Source: an uncultured Eubacteriales bacterium
GTDB lineage: Bacteria > Bacillota > Clostridia > Oscillospirales > Acutalibacteraceae
DNA length: 38,871 nt
Assembly (NCBI GenBank): GCA_900316435.1
Contig: ONCY01000020.1
Span: 1 to 38,871, forward strand
Direction: 5' to 3'
The first letter of the stretch is position 1. Every line of letters starts with the position of its first letter. A program made the position numbers and the translations under genes. Positions 33,093-38,871 of the stretch are shown here, piece after piece. Below the pieces are notes generated by a model that saw only the letters and a list, made by a program, of their open reading frames with translations, ran no database searches and was not told the origin of the DNA.

Positions 33093-34991
33093 TTACTCGT
33101 TTTCGCCCACGCATTTAAGATAGATAACGCCCATTGGCGGCAGGGTAAGCGGCAGCCCTTGGTTGCAGCCGTGGATCTTTCTCGGCACAGGTCTGATCTC
33201 GCTTCCGTTTAAAATACCCGAGCCTCCGAATTCTACCATATCGGAGCTGAAAACCTCGGCGTAAACGGCGTTTTTGGACACGCCTATAACGTATTTTTTA
33301 TGCAGAATCGGGCGGAAGTTGCACACGGCGATAATCTCGTTGTCGTCCTCGTCGGTGCGCTTGAAAGCAATTACCGAGTTGGTGTAATCGTCGTGATGGA
33401 TCCAGTCAAAACCCTTCCAGCTCGCGTCGCGCTCAAAGAACGGGCGGTTCTCAAGGTAAAACTTGTTCAGCTCACGGAAAAAGTGCTGGAGCTGGCGGTT
33501 CTTTTCGTTTTCTGTAATAGTCCAGCAAACGGGAACGCTGTATTCCCAGTTGATGACCTGACCTGTTTCGGCGCCCATAAACACCAGCTTTTTGCCGGGA
33601 TGGGCATACATATATGTAATAAAGGCGCGGTATTCGGCAAACCTGTCACGGTTCGCGGACTCAAGCCCCTTTACAAGCATTCCCTTGTCACGCGAGACCT
33701 CGTCGTGCGAGAGCGGCAACAGGAAGTGCTCGGAAAACGCGTAGAAAAAGCTGTAGGTAAGGTTGTCGTGATTGAACGGCCTCCACTGCGGATCGAGCGT
33801 CATGTAGTTTATCATGTCGTTCATCCAGCCGCCGTTCCACTTGTAGTCAAAGCCCATTCCGCCTTCTTCGATTTTATGCGTAACCTTTGACCACGATGTC
33901 TTTTCCTCGGCGAACATGAGCGCGCCGGGATGGAACATATGCACGGCGGTGTTCAGGCGCTTAACAAACTCTATGGCCTCAAGGTTTTCCTTGCCGCCGA
34001 ACCTGTTTGGCTCCCACTCACCGGCGGTCTTGCCGTAGTCGAGGTACAGCATCGACGACAGCGAGCCCACGCGCAGACCGTCAAGATGATAGTATTCAAG
34101 CCAGAAAATGGCGCATGACACCAAAAAGCTCAGCACCTCGGGCTTTGCGAAATTGAACAGGCAGGTGTCCCACGACGGGCGCTCGCCCAGCTTTGGATCC
34201 TCGTCCTCAAAAAGCGCGGTGCCGTCAAATTTTGCCAGCGCGAAGTCATCCTTCGGAAAATTTGACGGAACCCAGTCAAGGGTTACGCCGATGCCCGCCT
34301 GATGCAGCCTGTCTACAAGGTACATAAAGTCTTTGGGCTCGCCGAAACGCGAGGTCGGCGCAAAGTAGCCCGTTGTCTGATAGCCCCAGCTTCCGTCAAA
34401 GGGGAACTCCATCATCGGCATAAGCTGAACGTGGGTGTAGTGCATGTCCTTAACGTATTCGGTCAGCTCGTCGGCGTATTGGCGGTAGGAATAAAAGCTT
34501 CCGTCCTTGTTTTGCTTCCAAGAGCCGAGGTGCACCTCATAAAGGTTCATCGGCTCCTTTAGCGAATCTCTGCCGCGGCGGTTCTCCATCCATTCACTGT
34601 CGCCCCATTCATATCCGCTAAGGCTGTAAATTCTTGAAGCGCGCTTGGGCTGAACCTGAGCGAAGAACGCGAACGGATCGGCTTTTAAAATCCTCTCGCC
34701 GCCCTGAGTCAGAATGCTGAACTGATAGCTCTGCCCCTCCTCGGCGCCCTCAACAAACAGCTCCCAAGCTATTTCGTCGCAGCGGCTCATCACACCTTCA
34801 TCGCTGTTCCAGCCGTTGAAGTCGCCCACTACCGAAACGTCTGCGGCGTTCGGAGCCCACACGCGGAACAGCACGCCGTTTTTGCCGTCACGCTCCTCAA
34901 AATGCGCGCCAAAGTAGTTGTAAGCGCGCACGCTGTCGCCCTCACAAAACAATGTTATTTCGCTGCGTTCGTCGTTAAAGCTGTAGTTCAT
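33093..34991 (-). CDS. glgB: 1,4-alpha-glucan branching enzyme family protein with altered active site
   Basis: A 632-residue GH13/CBM48 protein. The N-terminal CBM48 (about 28-125) has FRVWAPNAADVSVVGDFNGWN. The barrel has MPMMEFPFDGSWGYQTTGYFAPTSRFG and VTLDWVPSNFPKDDF. Region II reads LDGLRVGSLSSMLYLDYG: Gly309 stands where the nucleophile aspartate of RVDAV is expected (GGC codon, 34067-34065). Glu362 (MFAEE) and Asp430 (LPLSHDEV) remain. The histidine after DWVPA is Asn244. It is otherwise full length, with no stop or frameshift. Overall assignment is clear; normal branching activity is doubtful. Confidence 0.9.
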   Translation of the reverse strand: MNYSFNDERSEITLFCEGDSVRAYNYFGAHFEERDGKNGVLFRVWAPNAADVSVVGDFNGWNSDEGVMSRCDEIAWELFVEGAEEGQSYQFSILTQGGERILKADPFAFFAQVQPKRASRIYSLSGYEWGDSEWMENRRGRDSLKEPMNLYEVHLGSWKQNKDGSFYSYRQYADELTEYVKDMHYTHVQLMPMMEFPFDGSWGYQTTGYFAPTSRFGEPKDFMYLVDRLHQAGIGVTLDWVPSNFPKDDFALAKFDGTALFEDEDPKLGERPSWDTCLFNFAKPEVLSFLVSCAIFWLEYYHLDGLRVGSLSSMLYLDYGKTAGEWEPNRFGGKENLEAIEFVKRLNTAVHMFHPGALMFAEEKTSWSKVTHKIEEGGMGFDYKWNGGWMNDMINYMTLDPQWRPFNHDNLTYSFFYAFSEHFLLPLSHDEVSRDKGMLVKGLESANRDRFAEYRAFITYMYAHPGKKLVFMGAETGQVINWEYSVPVCWTITENEKNRQLQHFFRELNKFYLENRPFFERDASWKGFDWIHHDDYTNSVIAFKRTDEDDNEIIAVCNFRPILHKKYVIGVSKNAVYAEVFSSDMVEFGGSGILNGSEIRPVPRKIHGCNQGLPLTLPPMGVIYLKCVGENE

Positions 34992-35061
34992 AGTAGCTGC
35001 TCCTATTGGCTCTTATCGGTAAATAGTCATAGTTATCCCAGATTATATCTTTCTAATATAT

Positions 35062-35090
35062 ATAATACCAAAAAATTCTGTGAATTTCAA
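35062..35090 (-). promoter_or_regulatory. Promoter of the glgB-glgC-glgD-glgA run
   Basis: On the minus strand TTGAAA (35090-35085), a 17-base spacer and TATTAT (35067-35062) with a TGG extension, about 70 bases before the glgB start. Confidence 0.75.
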
Positions 35091-35172
35091 GCAAATTGAA
35101 AAATTTGCAAACGAAATTTTAGTGTATTTTTTATAAAATGTTAACAAAAATATCATTCAAAGCCAAAAAAAC

Positions 35173-35286
35173 GGCCGCCACGCGGCAGGAAGCGCGCCTT
35201 TGGATAACATGCCTATAACAAATACCTTTCTGCAACGGCGCATCCAAACTCGCGGGAACGCGACATTCCATCCAAAGCCGCTTTGG
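35173..35286 (+). repeat. Mosaic intergenic repeat, copy 3
   Basis: Starts GCCGCCACGCGGCAGGAAGCG, then CGCCTTTGGATAA, CTGCAACGGCGCAT, CTCGCGGGAACG, a decayed GGAACGCGACATTCC (35255-35269) and CCAAAGCCGCTTTGG (35272-35286). It lies between the gapdh terminator and the glgB promoter. With the promoter and terminator it accounts for most of the 380-base gap 34992-35371. Confidence 0.85.
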
Positions 35287-35294
35287 TGCGCCCA

Positions 35295-35327
35295 CAAAAA
35301 AAGTGCGCCTCCAAAGAAGCGCACTTT
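35295..35327 (-). terminator. Terminator after gapdh
   Basis: On the minus strand AAAGTGCGC (35327-35319) pairs with GCGCACTTT (35308-35300), followed by a run of T. Confidence 0.88.
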
Positions 35328-35337
35328 GTTGCTTATT

Positions 35338-35371
35338 ATTCCGCATTCCGAATTCAGAATTCAGAATTAAA
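35338..35371. repeat. Short ATTCCGCATTCCGAATT repeat at the gapdh 3' end
   Basis: The same 17-mer as at 12497-12513, here at 35338-35354, followed by a tandem CAGAATT. It abuts the gapdh stop codon. Confidence 0.75.
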
Positions 35372-36400
35372 TCACAGCTCTGCGAAATACTTAATTGTTC
35401 TTACCATCTGGCTGGTATAAGAGTTCTCGTTATCGTACCAGGAAACAACCTGAACCTCATAGAGGTCGTCTGCAACCTTGGAAACCATGGTCTGGGTAGC
35501 GTCAAAGAGTGAGCCGTATCTCATACCGATAACGTCGGAAGAAACGATGGGATCCTCGTTGTAGCCGAAGGACTCGGAAGCAGCAGCCTTCATAGCGGCG
35601 TTGATGCCTTCAACGGTAACGTCTGTGCCCTTAACAACAGCTGTAAGGATAGTTGTTGAACCTGTGGGAACGGGAACACGCTGAGCTGAGCCGATGAGCT
35701 TGCCGTCGAGCTCGGGGATAACAAGGCCGATAGCCTTTGCAGCGCCTGTGGAGTTGGGAACGATGTTTGCAGCGCCGGCTCTTGCACGTCTGAGGTCGCC
35801 CTTTCTGTGAGGACCGTCAAGGATCATCTGATCGCCTGTGTAAGCGTGGATTGTGCTCATGATACCGCTCTGGATGGGAGCATACTTGTTAAGAGTATCA
35901 GCCATGGGAGCAAGGCAGTTAGTTGTGCAGGAAGCAGCGGAGATGATGGTGTCCTCAGCGGTGAGAACGTTCTCGTTTACGCTGAATACGATAGTGGGAA
36001 GGTCTTTGCCCGCGGGAGCGGAGATAACAACCTTCTTAGCGCCTGCGTCGATGTGAGCCTGGCTCTTAGCCTTTGAGCAGTAGAAACCTGTGCACTCCAG
36101 AACAACGTCTACGCCGATCTCGCCCCAGGGAAGCTCAGCAGCGTTGGGCTTAGCATAAATTGTGATTTCCTTGCCGTCAACAATGATTGAGTTCTCGCCT
36201 GCCTCTACGGTGTGAAGATTCTCGCCGATAGTACCGCAGTAGCCCTTCTGAGCTGTGTCGTACTTAAGCAGGTTAGCAAGCATTTTGGGATCGGTAAGAT
36301 CGTTGATAGCAACAACCTCGTAACCCTCTGCGCCGAACATCTGACGGAACGCAAGACGTCCGATACGGCCGAAGCCGTTAATTGCAACTTTTACTGACAT
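35372..36400 (-). CDS. gap: Glyceraldehyde-3-phosphate dehydrogenase, type I
   Basis: A 342-residue glycolytic enzyme converting glyceraldehyde-3-phosphate to 1,3-bisphosphoglycerate with NAD. It has [19 protein letters not shown], the active-site Cys158 in [42 protein letters not shown] and the C-terminal [20 protein letters not shown]. Codon 33 region AINDLTD has the aspartate typical of NAD preference. It has its own promoter and terminator, so it is monocistronic. Codon choice is strongly biased, as expected for an abundant protein. Confidence 0.97.
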   Translation of the reverse strand: MSVKVAINGFGRIGRLAFRQMFGAEGYEVVAINDLTDPKMLANLLKYDTAQKGYCGTIGENLHTVEAGENSIIVDGKEITIYAKPNAAELPWGEIGVDVVLECTGFYCSKAKSQAHIDAGAKKVVISAPAGKDLPTIVFSVNENVLTAEDTIISAASCTTNCLAPMADTLNKYAPIQSGIMSTIHAYTGDQMILDGPHRKGDLRRARAGAANIVPNSTGAAKAIGLVIPELDGKLIGSAQRVPVPTGSTTILTAVVKGTDVTVEGINAAMKAAASESFGYNEDPIVSSDVIGMRYGSLFDATQTMVSKVADDLYEVQVVSWYDNENSYTSQMVRTIKYFAEL

Positions 36401-36430
36401 AAAAATTCCTCCTAAAAATAAGATAAGTTT

Positions 36431-36459
36431 ATTATATTACATTTTTTCGTTTTCTTCAA
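36431..36459 (-). promoter_or_regulatory. Promoter of gapdh
   Basis: On the minus strand TTGAAG (36459-36454), a 17-base spacer and TATAAT (36436-36431). The ribosome binding site AGGAGG lies at 36413-36408. Confidence 0.75.
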
Positions 36460-36603
36460 TAGTTTGCCAAAAAAATAACACCTTTTTTTGAAATTTTTTC
36501 CAACTGTCAGCAATAATTGTTTGATTAATAGAATTTTCATGTCGGCGGCATGTACTTTATTGCTGAAATAGAATTATTTTTTACAAAACTATCACTTTTC
36601 TTA

Positions 36604-36632
36604 TTGACATTCAATTGTTTTTATTATAGAAT
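36604..36632 (+). promoter_or_regulatory. Strong promoter upstream of RNase Y or a small RNA
   Basis: Consensus TTGACA (36604-36609), a 17-base spacer and TAGAAT (36627-36632). It starts about 250 bases before the RNase Y gene, so it makes either a long leader or a separate small RNA. Confidence 0.75.
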
Positions 36633-36637
36633 AACTG

Positions 36638-36720
36638 TAGACTCTATAACTATGGGGTTTGCAATTGTATGCCTCCGTCAAAGAAGGCGGGAGCTGCGAT
36701 TCGCTTTTTTTAATCAGACT
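36638..36720 (+). ncRNA. Candidate small RNA or attenuated leader
   Basis: The stretch after the promoter contains GC-rich segments (GCCTCCG, GGCGGGAGC) that can partly pair, followed by CGATTCGC and a run of seven T at about 36704-36711. This looks like a short transcript with a weak intrinsic terminator. The 76-codon reading frame over it is not convincing. The rest of 36401-36891 is AT-rich with nothing recognised. Confidence 0.35.
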
Positions 36721-36891
36721 CTTTCAGGAGCCGTTATATATAGATATTTTTTAATTATTATTTATCCCTTTTTATATTAAATTGAAAAATATTATATTCC
36801 TACAATTGAATATTATGTAACGGCACCGAAAGGTTTTGTTTAGATTAAAGCTGTTTAACTTTAAAAAATGAAACAAGGAGGTGTCAGGGAG

Positions 36892-38448
36892 ATGGTTAGT
36901 GTAGTGATTTTGATCATAGGCATTGTCGCTGCCGCTGTCGTCGGTATTGCTTTGGGCATTTTTGTTGGTATTACCATAAGGAAGAATACCGCCGAAAAAG
37001 AAATAGGCAGCGCCGAAGAGGAAGCAAAGCGCATTGTTTCCGATGCTATCAAAAACGCCGAGGCTAAGAAGAAAGAACTTGTGCTTGAGGGTAAAGAAGA
37101 GGTTCACCGCTTCCGCAACGAGAGCGAGAAGGAAATCGCCGACCGCAGACGCGAGGTTCAGCGCCAGGAGCGCCGTATCCAGCAGAAAGAGGAAACGCTT
37201 GACCGCAAGCTCGATAATGTCGAGAAGAAGGACGAAAAGGTTTCCCGCAAGATCAAAGAAGCCGACGCAAAGCTTGAAGAGATTGAAACCATCAAGAAAA
37301 GCCAGTTTGAAATGCTGGAAAAAATCTCGGGTTATACAGCCGAGCAGGCAAAAAGTTACTTACTCTCCCAATTGGAAAACGAGCTGACTCACGAAAAATC
37401 CGTGAAGATCATGGAATATCAGGAGCAGCTGAAAGACGAAGCCGACGAAAAGGCAAGAAACATTATTTCACTTTCCATTCAGAAGCTTGCCGCGGAATAT
37501 GTCGCGGAGGCTACGATTTCGGTAGTACCGCTTCCCAATGACGAAATGAAGGGCCGCATTATCGGCCGCGAGGGAAGAAACATCAAGGCTATAGAAACGC
37601 TTACGGGCGTCGATCTTATTATCGACGATACTCCCGAGGCAATCACACTCTCGTGCTTTGAGCCGGTTAGGCGTGAGGTAGCGAGGATCGCCTTGGAGCG
37701 CCTTATTTCCGACGGAAGAATCCATCCCGCCAGAATTGAGGAAACAATTGAAAAAGCACGCCGTGAGGTCGACTCTACCATCAAGCGTGATGGCGAGCGC
37801 GCCGTGCTTGAGCTCGGCATTCACAATATTCATCCCGAGCTTGTCAAGCTGCTCGGCCGCTTGCGTTACCGCACCAGCTACGGCCAGAATGTGCTTAAGC
37901 ACTCTATCGAGGTAGCGTACCTTGCGGGTATGATGGCAAGCGAGCTCGGAATCGATCCCACGCTCGCAAAACGCGCGGGTCTGCTGCATGACATAGGCAA
38001 ATCAATCGACCACGAGGTTGAGGGAACACACATCCAAATCGGTGTTGACCTCGCCAGAAAATACAAGGAGAGCGATGCGGTCATCCACGCTATCCACGCT
38101 CACCACGGCGACGTAGAGGCTAAAACGATTGTCGCAATTCTCGTTCAGGCTGCCGACGCGCTTTCAGCAGCACGCCCGGGCGCAAGACGCGAGAACGTTG
38201 AAAACTACATCAAGCGCCTGCAAAAGCTTGAGGAGGTTGCCTCATCATTTGACGGCGTTGAAAACTGCTACGCTATTCAGGCGGGACGCGAGGTTCGCGT
38301 TATGGTCAAGCCTGAATCCGTTAAGGACGAGCGCATGATCCCCCTCGCAAGAGAGATCTGTAAAAAGATTGAGGAAGAGCTTGAGTATCCCGGTCAGATC
38401 AAGGTTAATATCATCCGCGAGAGCCGGGCGGCAGAGTTTGCAAAATAG
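36892..38448 (+). CDS. rny: Ribonuclease Y
   Basis: A 518-residue membrane-anchored endoribonuclease that starts mRNA decay. The N-terminal helix (about 4-27) anchors it; residues 30-180 form a long charged coiled coil. The KH domain has [17 protein letters not shown] (219-235). The HD domain has [21 protein letters not shown] (His366-Asp367) and IHAHHGDVE. The length and the C-terminus are normal. The ATG at 36892 is ten bases after AAGGAGG and gives the family start; the upstream ATG (36868) precedes that site. It has its own terminator. Confidence 0.96.
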   Translation: MVSVVILIIGIVAAAVVGIALGIFVGITIRKNTAEKEIGSAEEEAKRIVSDAIKNAEAKKKELVLEGKEEVHRFRNESEKEIADRRREVQRQERRIQQKEETLDRKLDNVEKKDEKVSRKIKEADAKLEEIETIKKSQFEMLEKISGYTAEQAKSYLLSQLENELTHEKSVKIMEYQEQLKDEADEKARNIISLSIQKLAAEYVAEATISVVPLPNDEMKGRIIGREGRNIKAIETLTGVDLIIDDTPEAITLSCFEPVRREVARIALERLISDGRIHPARIEETIEKARREVDSTIKRDGERAVLELGIHNIHPELVKLLGRLRYRTSYGQNVLKHSIEVAYLAGMMASELGIDPTLAKRAGLLHDIGKSIDHEVEGTHIQIGVDLARKYKESDAVIHAIHAHHGDVEAKTIVAILVQAADALSAARPGARRENVENYIKRLQKLEEVASSFDGVENCYAIQAGREVRVMVKPESVKDERMIPLAREICKKIEEELEYPGQIKVNIIRESRAAEFAK

Positions 38449-38467
38449 AATTAAACAGTTAAAATCG

Positions 38468-38495
38468 TCCCCTGCTTTTCAGCAGGGGATTTTTT
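38468..38495 (+). terminator. Terminator after RNase Y
   Basis: TCCCCTGCT (38468-38476) pairs with AGCAGGGGA (38481-38489) around TTTC, followed by TTTTTT. It leads directly into the repeat block. Confidence 0.93.
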
Positions 38496-38695
38496 GCCGG
38501 GAACGTGACGTTCCATCCAAAGCCGCCTTTGGAAAAATTGATATAACAAAAACGTTTTACTAACGGCGTGCCCAATCTCGCGGGTCGCCATGTTTAATCA
38601 ATCTAAAACGTCTGATGCGCGTCCTGAAAGTCGCGTCACGCGACCGCCTTTTGACAAATCGGTTTATAGGAAAACTCGGTATAACGGCGCAGCTT
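38495..38695 (+). repeat. Mosaic intergenic repeat, copy 5
   Basis: GGAACGTGACGTTCC (38500-38514) and CCAAAGCCGCCTTTGG (38517-38532) are shared almost letter for letter with the fab-operon copy. Then follow CTAACGGCGTGC, ATCTCGCGGG, AACGTCTGATGCGC, a perfect GTCGCGTCACGCGAC (38630-38644), and AAATCGGTTTATAGG with CGGTATAACGGCGCA, which are shared with copy 1. Modules are in a different order from copies 1 and 2. Confidence 0.85.
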
Positions 38696-38801
38696 ATGAA
38701 TGTGGAATTTGAAATTGTTTTTTCAATAAGGCTTCTGTTAGTTTAAAACTCCACTCTAAACTCTCAAAAAATTATTTTCCTGTCCCTTTTACAATTATAT
38801 A

Positions 38802-38830
38802 TTGCACACCGTGTAAAACTATGATATACT
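38802..38830 (+). promoter_or_regulatory. Promoter for a gene beyond the window
   Basis: TTGCAC (38802-38807), a 17-base spacer and TATACT (38825-38830). Confidence 0.75.
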
Positions 38831-38859
38831 TTATGTAATTATAATATGCCTACAGCGAA

Positions 38860-38866
38860 AGGAGTA
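38860..38866 (+). promoter_or_regulatory. Ribosome binding site of the next gene
   Basis: AAAGGAG five bases before the window ends at TACATAA. The start codon should follow just beyond base 38871. Together with the promoter it shows a plus-strand gene starts here. Confidence 0.6.
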
Positions 38867-38871
38867 CATAA

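Noticed and set aside
35131..35346. 71-codon minus-strand frame
   Set aside because: It lies on repeat copy 3 and the gapdh terminator; composition follows the repeat.
36550..36780. 76-codon plus-strand frame rich in Phe, Leu and Ile
   Set aside because: AT-rich sequence read in frame, no ribosome binding site, and it spans a strong promoter and T runs.
5955..38695. CRISPR array
   Set aside because: Repeats are dispersed kilobases apart, vary in length and are palindromic modules; there are no regular spacers and no cas genes.

Overview
The window comes from a Gram-positive member of class Clostridia, most likely an endospore-forming Ruminococcaceae/Oscillospiraceae gut bacterium. The evidence is a near-complete spoIIE, a fabK-type fatty acid operon, a GlgC/GlgD pair, an RNase Y gene, and a secreted papain-like protease that ends in a dockerin-like module. 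No phage, transposase, CRISPR, tRNA or rRNA gene was seen. Most of the sequence is housekeeping. The interest lies in damaged or altered genes and in a dense intergenic repeat landscape.

Layout. 1-1924 (minus): rpmG-secE-nusG-rplK-rplA behind a strong promoter, with two L1-binding-site look-alikes. 2008-5950 (minus): murI, a DUF1934 gene, argS and a conserved hypothetical gene. 6150-7105 (plus): a zinc-ribbon membrane protein ending in a bidirectional terminator. 7117-15239 (minus): a nine-gene fatty acid operon fabK-D-G-F-accB-fabZ-accC-D-A with one clear promoter; fabH and acpP are not here. 15560-15871 (minus): a small exported protein. 16021-21118 (plus): a class A penicillin-binding protein, homoserine dehydrogenase and an aspartokinase gene whose N-terminal region is broken. 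21211-23526 (minus): spoIIE. 23642-24149 (plus): a yqgF-type nuclease. 24158-24547 (minus): a repeat-bearing lipoprotein. 24660-26356 (minus): an orphan sensor kinase, divergent from the dockerin-tagged protease (26443-28446, plus). 28657-35090 (minus): glgB-glgC-glgD-glgA plus a lipoprotein. 35295-36459 (minus): gapdh. 36604-38495 (plus): RNase Y. The window ends at a promoter and ribosome binding site for a gene beyond it.

How the genes work together. The acc/fab genes make malonyl-CoA and extend fatty acids. The glg genes make and store alpha-glucan from ADP-glucose, and glycolytic GAPDH lies upstream on the same strand. The branching enzyme has lost its predicted nucleophile. PBP1, MurI and SpoIIE concern the cell wall and sporulation. 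The kinase and protease share a 148-base divergent promoter region with direct repeats of the kind OmpR-family regulators bind.

The strongest unexplained signal is a mosaic family of intergenic repeats (about 5955-6145, 10670-10754, 15290-15562, 35173-35286, 38495-38695). These are built from short hairpins, several sharing an invariant CGTSACG centre with different but still complementary arms. A REP-like GTAG hairpin is nested in one copy. Other short repeats sit at gene 3' ends and in two cases supply the stop codon. All functional statements are based on reading the sequence; no database search was run.
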